39,200 nucleotides of DNA from JBGFRR01 sp041695045 (GTDB lineage Bacteria; Bacteroidota; Ignavibacteria; UBA10030). The stretch's first letter is position 1. Every line of letters begins with the position of its first letter. The DNA is taken from the NCBI GenBank assembly GCA_041695045.1, contig JBGFRR010000092.1:1-39200 (forward strand), read 5' to 3'. Both the position numbers and the translations under genes were made by a program. Under the pieces are notes generated by a model. The model did not search any database, was not told the origin of the DNA, and saw nothing but the letters and a program-made list of their open reading frames with translations. This document shows, piece by piece, positions 1 through 6,690 of this stretch.

Positions 1-96
1 AAATACAATCAGCTCTACACTGAATCTGTCCTCAAATCGCTCCAGAAGAAGGCCAAACAGTTTAATCTCCAATTGGTACCTCTTCCATCTGCTTAA
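1..96 (+). CDS. C-terminal end of an unidentified protein (partial)
   Basis: Frame 1 is open from the window edge to a TAA at 94-96, giving 31 residues that end in QFNLQLVPLPSA. The basic, helical composition (many K, Q and L) is compatible with a real C-terminus, and the gene runs in the same direction as rpsU, 48 nt upstream of the rpsU start. I do not recognise the family. Tails of this kind occur in some transposases, but nothing here proves it. The rest of the gene lies outside the window. Confidence 0.45.
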   Translation, partial: KYNQLYTESVLKSLQKKAKQFNLQLVPLPSA

Positions 97-132
97 CTCA
101 CCCAGACAGGTTCATTGGCAGACCCCCCACAG

Positions 133-140
133 GGAGGTGA
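133..140 (+). promoter_or_regulatory. Shine-Dalgarno site that fixes the TTG start of rpsU
   Basis: GGAGGTGA lies four bases before TTG at 145-147 (seven bases from GGAGG). It is the only strong ribosome binding site here. It selects TTG 145 over the in-frame TTG at 115, which would add ten residues (MADPPQGGDS) not typical of S21. Confidence 0.8.
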
Positions 141-144
141 TTCT

Positions 145-339
145 TTGGTCGGCATTATTATTGGTGAGAACGAACCGATCGACCGCGCAATTCGGCGCTT
201 CAAAAAGAAGTACGAGCGGTCGGGTATTCTGAAAGAATACAAGAAGCGGACGTTCTTCACGAAGCCGTCTGTCAAGCGGCGCATGAAGAAGGCGAAAGCC
301 ATCCGCCGCACACAGCGGGCCATGGCTGAAGAAGCATAA
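145..339 (+). CDS. rpsU: 30S ribosomal protein S21
   Basis: The gene encodes a 64-residue, very basic protein of the small ribosomal subunit, which in the S21 family helps initiation near the anti-Shine-Dalgarno end of 16S rRNA. The family pattern is clear: a short beta start (VGIIIGENEPIDRAIRRFKKK) followed by a long basic helix (SGILKEYKKRTFFTKPSVKRRMKKAKAI is spread over residues 29-56). The length is normal for S21. A TTG start is chosen because of the GGAGGTGA site just upstream. It is one of only two genes read on the plus strand, and it is followed by a 464-bp gap rich in small palindromes. I saw no clear promoter in front of it, so it may be read from the upstream gene. Confidence 0.92.
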   Translation: MVGIIIGENEPIDRAIRRFKKKYERSGILKEYKKRTFFTKPSVKRRMKKAKAIRRTQRAMAEEA

Positions 340-527
340 GCCCTACACGCTGTACTCTATAGAGTAGGAGGAGGCTCAGTTCGAGCCTCCGTCCCCCCCA
401 TCAAACTCCGCCAAAGGCGGAGACGGATTTCTCACCCCGTAAGCGAGACTTTCCTGTAAGGTTGCCTCCTGACCCCGATGAATCGGGAGGGGCAGGGAGC
501 AACAAGTGATTAGCTTTGAGAACTGTG

Positions 528-550
528 GCCTGCCTGCCGGACAGTCGGGC
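528..550. repeat. Dispersed palindromic repeat, GCCTGCCTGCCGGACA family
   Basis: The first 16 bases are identical to the repeat at 14738-14753, and a diverged relative occurs at 17226-17269. The 3' arm here has changed (AGTCGGGC), so the palindrome is imperfect. All copies lie between genes. Confidence 0.6.
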
Positions 551-740
551 GTGCGGGCACGCTACCCGCAGGAGTACTGAGTCGTATGTTTCGTAGCTGA
601 CTTCCCCTTTTGTTGGTCCCGACAAAGTCGGGATCGATGGAGAAGGCCACCTCGATTTTTCCGACCCTGCCTTCGGCAGAGCATTCAGTCGTGACAAGAC
701 TGTAACCTGTCAGTTGATGATACTGCACGGCACACAACAG

Positions 741-764
741 AAATGCCCCCATGCGGGGGCATTT
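741..764 (-). terminator. Hairpin terminator after the PUR-family gene
   Basis: A perfect 10-bp stem (AAATGCCCCC at 741-750, GGGGGCATTT at 755-764) has a 4-nt loop. On the minus strand it follows the stop of the PUR gene by about 40 nt and is followed by TCTGTTGTGTG, a moderate T-rich run. Its symmetry could also stop reads coming from rpsU. Confidence 0.65.
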
Positions 765-803
765 CTCTGTGTGGGAAAAATTCTCCTACGACCGAGAATA
801 CGG

Positions 804-1022
804 TTACTTCAACTGCGCTATCGCTTCCTGCAGCGCTTCCTTAAAACCATCCGCCGCGCTGCTGAAGACGTTGATGCTGCGCCTCGAATACTTCTTCTCT
901 CCCGATTCCGACGGCTGGCTGGCGGTGATCGTGAGGTACTTCGATTGGTTCTTAGCTTCCTTCACATCGAAGTAGTATGTGATCTTGCCCGCCTTGATGG
1001 ATTTGCTGAACAGGGAATTCAT
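804..1022 (-). CDS. PUR-domain nucleic-acid-binding protein (DUF3276-like)
   Basis: This 72-residue protein matches the small bacterial PUR-alpha-like family, single-domain DNA/RNA-binding proteins known mainly from Bacteroidota and relatives. The recognisable core is KSIKAGKITYYFDVKEAKN, followed by KYLTITASQP, a variable loop (SESGEKKYSRRS) and a final helix, FKEALQEAIAQL. The order (beta strand with AGK-TYFFD, YLTI strand, acidic C-terminal helix) is typical of the family, though this copy is shorter than many members. The start is supported by AAGGAG at 1032-1037, nine bases upstream. The gene has its own promoter (1136-1164) and terminator (741-764), so it appears to be a single-gene unit. 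Its cellular role is not established. Confidence 0.8.
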   Translation of the reverse strand: MNSLFSKSIKAGKITYYFDVKEAKNQSKYLTITASQPSESGEKKYSRRSINVFSSAADGFKEALQEAIAQLK

Positions 1023-1135
1023 GAGACACCGCTCCTTTCAGGAATTTATGAGTGATGAAGAATAGTGAGGTGAGAGCCTCAGGAATGTGCTTCGCCGATA
1101 ACCGGCAGATACTTTTGCGTTCGAGGATGTGAGCG

Positions 1136-1164
1136 AATCTAAGAGTTTTCGTCGAAATTGTCAA
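1136..1164 (-). promoter_or_regulatory. Sigma70-like promoter of the PUR-family gene
   Basis: On the minus strand a perfect TTGACA (1159-1164) is separated by 17 bases from TAGATT (1136-1141). It lies about 110 nt upstream of the PUR start, between that gene and the groEL terminator, so it most likely serves this gene. Confidence 0.6.
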
Positions 1165-1186
1165 GGGTCTCGTACCCAAAGAAAAA

Positions 1187-1214
1187 GCCCCGCCCCGACT
1201 TGTCGGGGCGGGGC
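1187..1214 (-). terminator. Strong intrinsic terminator of groES-groEL
   Basis: A perfect 13-bp GC-rich stem (GCCCCGCCCCGAC, 1187-1199; partner 1202-1214) has a 2-nt nominal loop. On the minus strand it is followed by TTTTTCTTTGGG. It lies about 100 nt past the groEL stop. The core CCCCGAC/GTCGGGG palindrome recurs at 617-633 and 3008-3029. Confidence 0.85.
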
Positions 1215-1314
1215 ATTCTTTGCTTCTCTCGCCTCATGCTGACCGCATCATACCACAACGCGGGTCGGCCCGGCATAACAGGAGGCTTTGTACGGAGTGA
1301 TGGCTTTCGCCATA

Positions 1315-2949
1315 TTAGTACATGTCGCCGCCCATTCCCCCGTGCGGCATTGCGGGAGCCTTTTCTTTCTCGGGCTTCTCCACAATGGTCGCTTCGGTCG
1401 TCAGGAGCAAGCTGGCGACACTTGCGGCGTTCTCCAGAGCGATACGGGCAACCTTGGTCGGGTCAATGACGCCCGCCTTGATCAGGTTTTCGTACTGCTC
1501 GGTCTGCGCGTTGAAGCCGAAGTCGTCCTTGCCCTCCTTCACCTTGTTCACCACCACCGAGCCTTCCAGACCGGTGTTTTCGACTATCTGGCGAATCGGC
1601 TCTTCAAGCGCACGGCGGACGATATCAACGCCGATCTTCTGGTCCTCGTTCTCGACCTTCACCTTATCGAGGTCCTTCAGGCATCGAATGTAGGCCACAC
1701 CGCCACCCGATACGATACCCTCTTCAACGGCTGCTCGGGTCGCGTGCAGCGCATCCTCAACGCGGGCCTTTTTCTCTTTCATCTCAACCTCGGTGGCCGC
1801 GCCGATCTTCAACACCGCAACACCGCCGGAAAGCTTTGCAAGCCGCTCCTGCAGTTTCTCACGGTCGTAGTCCGAGGTGGTCTTCTCAACCTGCTGCTTG
1901 ATTTCGTTGATGCGCTTCTTGATCTCCTCCTTCTTGCCGGCGCCTTCAACGATCGTGGTGTTATCCTTATCCACAGCGACGCGCTTGGCAGTGCCGAGGT
2001 AACTGAGCTGAGCGTTCTCGAGCTTGAAGCCCTTCTCTTCGGAAATGACCGTGCCGTCGGTGAGGATTGCGATATCCTCCAGCATTGCCTTCCGACGATC
2101 GCCGAAGCCGGGGGCCTTCACCGCGCACACGCGCAGCGTGCCGCGCAACTTGTTGACCACAAGCGTCGCAAGAGCCTCGCCTTCTACCTCCTCAGCAATG
2201 ATGAGGATGGACCGGCCTGACTGCGCAACCTTCTCAAGGATCGGGAGCAGATCCTTCATTGCGCTGATCTTCTTGTCATGGATGAGGATGTAGGGATCCT
2301 CGAGCACCGCTTCCATCGTCTCCGCGTCGGTCACAAAGTAGGGCGAGAGGTATCCGCGGTCGAACTGCATGCCCTCGACAACTTCCAACGTCGTCTCCGT
2401 CCCCTTCGCTTCCTCAACCGTGATGACGCCATCCTTACCAACTTTTTCCATGGCGTTGGCGATCAATTCACCAATGCTCTTGTCGTTGTTAGCAGAAATG
2501 GAGCCGACTTGAGCGATCTTCTCCTTGTCGTCGCCAACAGTTTTGCTCAACGACTTCAAGCTCTCAACAACCTGCTTGACGGCAAGATCGACGCCGCGCT
2601 TCAGGTCCATCGGGTTCGCGCCGGCAGTGACGTTCTTCTGGCCTTCACGGATGATGGCCTGCGCGAGAACCGTTGCCGTCGTCGTTCCATCGCCTGCAAC
2701 ATCGGAAGTCTTCGAAGCAACCTCACGAACCATCTGCGCCCCCATGTTCTCGATGGGGTCGGAGAGCTCGATCTCTTTTGCAACCGTAACACCGTCTTTC
2801 GTTACCGTCGGGGGACCGAACTTTTTGTCAATCACCACATTGCGTCCCTTCGGCCCCAACGTAACCTTCACTGCATCCGTAAGCTGATCGACACCGCGCT
2901 TGAGAGCTGCGCGGGCCTCAGCGTCAAATTGAATGAGCTTCACTCCCAT
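1315..2949 (-). CDS. groL: Chaperonin GroEL (Hsp60)
   Basis: This is the 544-residue large chaperonin subunit that forms the double heptameric ring and folds proteins with GroES by ATP hydrolysis in the cytoplasm. Recognisable features are VTLGPKGRNVVIDKKFGPP near residue 30, the nucleotide-binding GDGTTTATVLAQAI near 86, the class I signature AAVEEGIVSGGG near 405, and the Gly/Met-rich tail ending HGGMGGDMY. The length is normal. The ATG is preceded by AAGGAG at a good distance. It is co-transcribed with groES from the CIRCE-controlled promoter at 3434-3462, with a hairpin in the 95-nt spacer, and ends at a strong terminator. Confidence 0.98.
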   Translation of the reverse strand: MGVKLIQFDAEARAALKRGVDQLTDAVKVTLGPKGRNVVIDKKFGPPTVTKDGVTVAKEIELSDPIENMGAQMVREVASKTSDVAGDGTTTATVLAQAIIREGQKNVTAGANPMDLKRGVDLAVKQVVESLKSLSKTVGDDKEKIAQVGSISANNDKSIGELIANAMEKVGKDGVITVEEAKGTETTLEVVEGMQFDRGYLSPYFVTDAETMEAVLEDPYILIHDKKISAMKDLLPILEKVAQSGRSILIIAEEVEGEALATLVVNKLRGTLRVCAVKAPGFGDRRKAMLEDIAILTDGTVISEEKGFKLENAQLSYLGTAKRVAVDKDNTTIVEGAGKKEEIKKRINEIKQQVEKTTSDYDREKLQERLAKLSGGVAVLKIGAATEVEMKEKKARVEDALHATRAAVEEGIVSGGGVAYIRCLKDLDKVKVENEDQKIGVDIVRRALEEPIRQIVENTGLEGSVVVNKVKEGKDDFGFNAQTEQYENLIKAGVIDPTKVARIALENAASVASLLLTTEATIVEKPEKEKAPAMPHGGMGGDMY

Positions 2950-3007
2950 AATTCATCACTCCTTTTGATAGGTTTAACACATTCGTTCATGAAAAAAAAG
3001 CGCTGTA

Positions 3008-3029
3008 TCCCCCCGACAAGTCGTGGGGA
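3008..3029 (-). other. Hairpin in the groES-groEL spacer
   Basis: TCCCCCCGAC (3008-3017) and GTCGTGGGGA (3020-3029) pair at nine of ten positions around a 2-nt loop. No T tract follows, so it is unlikely to be a full terminator. It may be an RNA processing or stability element, or a member of the CCCCGAC/GTCGGGG palindrome family seen at 617 and 1192. Confidence 0.45.
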
Positions 3030-3044
3030 CACGCACCCACCATA

Positions 3045-3341
3045 TTACTTTCCGTTCGGCATAATGGCGAAGATGTCGCTTTCCCGCATGATCAGAAGTT
3101 CTTCACCATCAATCGTCACCTCAGTGCCCGAGTACTTGCCGTACAGCACTCGGTCCCCAACCTTAACCTCCAAGGGGATGTGCTTCCCTTCCTCTGTCGT
3201 TCGGCCCGAACCCGCTGCAATCACTTCACCCCACACAGGCTTTTCTTTTGCCGTGTCGGGTACGATGATGCCCCCTTTGGTCTTCTCCTCTGCCTGTGAC
3301 GGCCGGACAACAACGCGGTCTGCCAATGGCTTGAGCTGCAT
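3045..3341 (-). CDS. groS: Co-chaperonin GroES (Hsp10)
   Basis: This 98-residue protein is the heptameric lid of the GroEL chamber. The family pattern is complete: MQLKPLADRVVVRP at the N-terminus, the mobile loop EEKTKGGIIVPDTAKEKP (about residues 17-34), GEVIAAGSGR, the roof region, KVGDRVLYGKYSGTEV, and the C-terminal YLIMRESDIFAIM-type strand. AGGAGGT stands seven bases before the ATG. It is the first gene of the groES-groEL operon and lies just downstream of the CIRCE operator. Confidence 0.97.
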   Translation of the reverse strand: MQLKPLADRVVVRPSQAEEKTKGGIIVPDTAKEKPVWGEVIAAGSGRTTEEGKHIPLEVKVGDRVLYGKYSGTEVTIDGEELLIMRESDIFAIMPNGK

Positions 3342-3405
3342 ACGACTTACCTCCTGTCTAATTTATTGAAATGTATAAACTTATAGGGTGGAGAGTGTTT
3401 GAAGT

Positions 3406-3432
3406 TTAGCACTCTCTTACGATGAGTGCTAA
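3406..3432 (-). promoter_or_regulatory. CIRCE operator (HrcA binding site)
   Basis: TTAGCACTC (3406-3414), a 9-nt spacer and GAGTGCTAA (3424-3432) form an exact CIRCE inverted repeat. It overlaps the expected transcription start of groES-groEL, where the HrcA repressor is known to act. This predicts heat-inducible, HrcA-repressed expression. hrcA itself is not in the window. Confidence 0.97.
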
Positions 3433-3433
3433 T

Positions 3434-3462
3434 AATATACAGGCCTATCCCCTTTTTGTCAA
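3434..3462 (-). promoter_or_regulatory. Sigma70-like promoter of groES-groEL
   Basis: On the minus strand TTGACA (3457-3462), a 17-nt spacer and TATATT (3434-3439) are nearly consensus. Initiation would fall at about 3427, inside the CIRCE element, so bound HrcA would block it. Confidence 0.88.
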
Positions 3463-3520
3463 GAGGTTTCTTTGGGTAATTGAGGATGGATTAATATCAG
3501 TAGAATAAGTGAAGGAAGGC

Positions 3521-3560
3521 AAGAAAAAGCCACGGCTCCTTAGGTCTCCACACCGGAGCC
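3521..3560 (-). terminator. Possible weak terminator of rsmI
   Basis: On the minus strand GGCTCC (3555-3560, in the last rsmI codons) can pair with GGAGCC (3534-3539) across the stop codon, followed by GTGGCTTTTTCTTGCC. The stem is only 6 bp with a long loop, so support is limited. Confidence 0.3.
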
Positions 3561-4235
3561 CTGAATGATGAGGACGAACTCACCCCTTGGCGTCTTTTTT
3601 GACAGAAACTCACGCACGCCGGACACCGGCCCTCTGATCACCTCCTCGAACTTCTTCGTCAGTTCACGAGCAACGACAACCTGTCTGTTGCCGAGATGCA
3701 CCTCTATATCGCCGAGCGTCTTCATGATGCGATGGGGGGATTCATACAGGATAATCGTGCGGGATTCAGTGCGTAATGCCTGTAACTTCGTCTTGCGCCC
3801 CTTCTTATGCGGAAGAAAGCCTTCGAATATAAATCGATGCGTCGGCAGGCCGCTGACGATGAGCGCTGTAACAAACGCCACCGGACCAGGAAGTGGAACG
3901 ATGGGAATCGTATGCTCAATAGCGGTCTTCACGAGAAGGTGGGCAGGGTCGGAGATGCCCGGTGTGCCTGCATCCGAGACAACGGCAACGGACTGGCCAG
4001 CACGCAGGCGTTCAATCAACTCCGGAACACGACGCTGCTCGTTGTGGCTGTGGTAGCTGAGCATCGGCTTGGAGATGTTGTAGTGATCGAGCAAAACTTT
4101 CGTGGTGCGCGTGTCTTCCGCTGCGATAAGGTCTACTGAGGAGAGAATGCGAACAGCGCGGTAGGTAATATCTTCTAAGTTGCCGATAGGCGTGGCAACA
4201 ATGTAGAGAGTACCGGGAGAACGACTCGTGTCCAT
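3540..4235 (-). CDS. rsmI: 16S rRNA (cytidine-1402 2'-O)-methyltransferase RsmI
   Basis: This 231-residue SAM-dependent methyltransferase belongs to the tetrapyrrole-methylase fold. RsmI modifies C1402 in the decoding centre of 16S rRNA. Family landmarks are GTLYIVATPIGNLEDITYRA at the N-terminus, IAAEDTRTTKVLLDHY, SYHSHNEQRR, VAVVSDAGTPGISDPA (about residues 83-98), PLPGPVAFVTAL, and ILYESPHRIMKTL. It is at the short end of the family because it lacks the C-terminal extension of the E. coli enzyme, as many relatives do. It follows nadE by about 40 nt on the same strand. No convincing Shine-Dalgarno site precedes the ATG, so the exact start is less certain than the identity. Confidence 0.95.
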   Translation of the reverse strand: MDTSRSPGTLYIVATPIGNLEDITYRAVRILSSVDLIAAEDTRTTKVLLDHYNISKPMLSYHSHNEQRRVPELIERLRAGQSVAVVSDAGTPGISDPAHLLVKTAIEHTIPIVPLPGPVAFVTALIVSGLPTHRFIFEGFLPHKKGRKTKLQALRTESRTIILYESPHRIMKTLGDIEVHLGNRQVVVARELTKKFEEVIRGPVSGVREFLSKKTPRGEFVLIIQGSGVET

Positions 4236-4277
4236 ACCATTGATCGGTACAAGGATGGGACGTTTGCTGGAACGGAT

Positions 4278-5123
4278 TTAAATTCCCCAATCGCGCACGT
4301 AACGGAAATCCACATTCAGCGTTCGGTAAGAAATTTTCGCGATCAGTGGCGGCCTGCGTTTGAATTGATTGTTCTTCACGCGGCTGCGAACGGCATTGCA
4401 GAACTCCCGTTCGAACCCTAACTGCTCCAACTCTTCGTCGCTTCTTCGATTGTCGATCATCTCGTACAGCAGTTGATCAACTCGACTGTAGGAGAATCCC
4501 AACTCCCCCTCATCTGTCTGTCCTTCCCACAATTCTGCCGAGGGGGGCTTCTGAAGAATCGTGGCTGGAACGCCGAGATATTCCGCCAACTGCCACACTT
4601 GGGACTTGTAGAGATCGCCGAGCGGATTGAGGGCGCAGGCTACATCACCGTGCAACGTTCCGTAGCCGAGCATGATCTCGCTCTTGTTGCTCGTCCCGAT
4701 CACAAGGGCGCTCGCGCGCGCCGAGAGGTCGTACAACACGATCATTCGCATTCGGGCCATAATATTGCCGCGCCGGATCTTATCGCTCACATTGTGTCGC
4801 TCGCAATACGCATCCACCATCGGAGAAATGTCAATGGTTTCGCTGCGGACTCCGAGCTGTCGGATCACTTCCTCCGCATCGTTGATGCTCTGCGGACTCG
4901 TGGTCTGGTACGGCAGGATAACGCCTACAACATTCTCCTTCCCCAGTGCCTCAGCAGCAAGGTACGCCGCGACTGCGGAATCAACACCGCCTGAAATGCC
5001 GATAACGCCCTTTGAGAAACCGGCATTGGCCGTTTCATCGTGCAGGAAGCTGACCAGCAGTTCCTTCACAAGCTTCATATTGAGCCGGAGCGAGCTATGG
5101 CCGTTTCGTTGTGGAGTTTCCAT
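4278..5123 (-). CDS. nadE: NH3-dependent NAD+ synthetase
   Basis: This 281-residue enzyme converts deamido-NAD, ATP and ammonia to NAD+, the last step of NAD synthesis. The PP-loop SGGVDSAVAAYLAAEALG begins at residue 44. Further landmarks are GVILPYQTTSP, RRGNIMARMRMIVLYD, VIGTSNKSEIMLGYGTLHGD, NPLGDLYKSQVW and ILQKPPSAELWEGQTDE. There is no N-terminal nitrilase domain, so this is the ammonia-using form. ATG 5123 lies 18 nt after the lat stop. A second ATG at 5078 (MKLVKELL) would also give a full domain, and neither has a good ribosome site. Confidence 0.95.
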   Translation of the reverse strand: METPQRNGHSSLRLNMKLVKELLVSFLHDETANAGFSKGVIGISGGVDSAVAAYLAAEALGKENVVGVILPYQTTSPQSINDAEEVIRQLGVRSETIDISPMVDAYCERHNVSDKIRRGNIMARMRMIVLYDLSARASALVIGTSNKSEIMLGYGTLHGDVACALNPLGDLYKSQVWQLAEYLGVPATILQKPPSAELWEGQTDEGELGFSYSRVDQLLYEMIDNRRSDEELEQLGFEREFCNAVRSRVKNNQFKRRPPLIAKISYRTLNVDFRYVRDWGI

Positions 5124-5141
5124 GGCATTCTTTAGGGTTGT

Positions 5142-6575
5142 TCACTCCCCTTCCTGAATCTCCTTCAACGCCTGTCGCATGACCGCAATGCCGAGATCGA
5201 CCTCTTCCTTCGTCATCGTGAGAGGCGGACGGAAGCGGATCGCATGGTCACCGCAGCCGATAAGGATGACGCCCTCTTCGTACGCCTTACTTCGGAGCTG
5301 ATCGCGGTTCTGGGCTGTGTCAAGGTCAAGAGCGCAGAACAGACCGACGCCACGCGCATTGTGCACCAGCTCTGGGAATTCCTCCTCCAGCGCCCGCAGT
5401 TGCTTGAGCAGATGATTCCCAACGTGTTCTGCGTGGGTAAGGAGTTTGTCTTCCTCGATAATCTCGAGTATTCGCGCGAAACGGACCATATCCACCAGAT
5501 TCCCGCCGAATGTCGAGTTGAGTCTGCCCGGCTTATGGAAAACATTTTCTAACACATCATCGATGCGTGTGCTGCAGAGAAACCCGCACACCTGCGTCTT
5601 CTTCCCGAACGCCAGCATGTCCGGTTGCACGAAGTACTCATGCGCCCACATCCGGCCGGTGATGCCGATACCGGTCTGCACCTCATCGAAGATAAGGAGG
5701 ATGTCGCTCTCGTCGCAAATCGTCCGCAACTCGACGAAGAACTCTTTGCGGAAATGATTATCCCCCCCTTCTCCTTGGATCGGTTCGATGATCAGCGCAG
5801 CGATGTCGTCCGGGCTATTGACGATGGCCTGCTTGATTTGCTGGAGGGCGACGGCTTCCTCTTTTTTCACCCGCTCGATGTTCTCTTCGTTCAACGGAAA
5901 TCGGATTGCCGGATTGTGCACGCGCGGCCACTTGAACTTGGGGAAGTAATTTGTCTTGACCGGATCCGTGTTGGTCAACGAGAGCGTATAGCCGCTGCGT
6001 CCATGGAACGCCCGCCGGAAGTGTATCGCCTGCCGTCCGCGCTCTTCCGTGTAACCCTTCACAAAGTTCTTTCGAACCTTCCAATCGAACGCCGTTTTCA
6101 ATGCGTTCTCCACGGCGAGCGCACCGCCATCCACGAAGAATGCGTAGGGAAGATACCGCGGCTGCGCGAGGCGGGCAAACGTTTCAACAAACTCCGCCAT
6201 CTCCACCGTGTACGCATCGGAATTCGACGGCTTGTTCACCGCGACGTACGCAAGCTTCTCCATGAACTCGGGGTTAGCGATCTTAGGATGATTCACCCCC
6301 ACCGAACCCGAAGCGAAGAAGGTGAAGAAATCCAGATACCGCTTGTTGAAGCGCGAGTCATACAAATACGATCCTTGACTCCGCTTGAGATCGACAACAA
6401 GGTCGAAGCCATCCACGAGCATACGTCGAGCAAGTGTAGAATGAACTTCCGTCGGTGAGACGCGCACGGGGTTCTGTGTGGTCGGCTTGTGTTCGGACGC
6501 CTCCGGCGTTGTATGGAGTTCGGCTGCGGAGGGACTTCTCATGGGAAGGGTGTTCCCCGGATTTTTTTCGGGCAT
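5142..6575 (-). CDS. lat: L-lysine 6-transaminase
   Basis: This 477-residue PLP-dependent class III aminotransferase matches the lysine epsilon-aminotransferase (LAT) known from Mycobacterium and beta-lactam producers. It moves the epsilon amino group of lysine to 2-oxoglutarate, giving aminoadipate semialdehyde. LAT hallmarks are RRMLVDGFDLVVDLKRSQGSY, NKPSNSDAYTVEMAEFVETFA, FFVDGGALAVENALK, FHGRSGYTLSLTNT, EPIQGEGGDNHFR, IFDEVQTGIG (Asp297) and AFGKKTQVCGF (PLP lysine 325/326), then RLNSTFGGNLVDMVR. The first 40 or so residues are a low-complexity Pro/Thr/Glu extension beyond the usual start. An AAAGGTG site precedes ATG 6575. The aldehyde dehydrogenase upstream would oxidise its product. 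Confidence 0.93.
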   Translation of the reverse strand: MPEKNPGNTLPMRSPSAAELHTTPEASEHKPTTQNPVRVSPTEVHSTLARRMLVDGFDLVVDLKRSQGSYLYDSRFNKRYLDFFTFFASGSVGVNHPKIANPEFMEKLAYVAVNKPSNSDAYTVEMAEFVETFARLAQPRYLPYAFFVDGGALAVENALKTAFDWKVRKNFVKGYTEERGRQAIHFRRAFHGRSGYTLSLTNTDPVKTNYFPKFKWPRVHNPAIRFPLNEENIERVKKEEAVALQQIKQAIVNSPDDIAALIIEPIQGEGGDNHFRKEFFVELRTICDESDILLIFDEVQTGIGITGRMWAHEYFVQPDMLAFGKKTQVCGFLCSTRIDDVLENVFHKPGRLNSTFGGNLVDMVRFARILEIIEEDKLLTHAEHVGNHLLKQLRALEEEFPELVHNARGVGLFCALDLDTAQNRDQLRSKAYEEGVILIGCGDHAIRFRPPLTMTKEEVDLGIAVMRQALKEIQEGE

Positions 6576-6690
6576 GACGCACCTTTACGTTCTTCTATGG
6601 TTAAGGGAAATGAACGGACACGCATAACTCCCCTCAGAAGAACTCCTGGTGCTCGTATAATTGGATGATGAATGGCCGGCCGGTCACGAC

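Larger units (their letters stand above)
340..803. other. 464-bp intergenic region filled with short palindromes
   Basis: I see no credible gene here. Two minus-strand frames of 80-98 codons are open, but their translations only read through repeats. The region contains a series of small inverted repeats: stems 370-377/383-390 (GGAGGCTC, 5-nt loop), 406-412/416-422 (CTCCGCC, AAA loop), 474-479/482-487 (CCCGAT), and 617-623/627-633 (TCCCGAC, AAA loop). It also holds a member of the GCCTGCCTGCCGGACA repeat family at 528 and the hairpin 741-764. The hairpin at 370-390 could end rpsU transcription but lacks a T tract. Confidence 0.6.

Noticed and set aside
370..390. Terminator for rpsU
   Set aside because: The hairpin is good (8-bp stem, 5-nt loop) but is followed by GTCCCCCCC rather than a T tract, so I list it only within the gap description.
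401..752. Minus-strand frames of 98 and 80 codons between rpsU and the PUR gene
   Set aside because: The predicted peptides only translate the palindromic repeats (for example the ARLSGRQA stretch) and lack any conserved pattern.
1288..3369. Long plus-strand frames of 310 and 363 codons opposite groEL and groES
   Set aside because: They are shadow frames of strongly biased chaperonin codons and have no recognisable motif or ribosome site.
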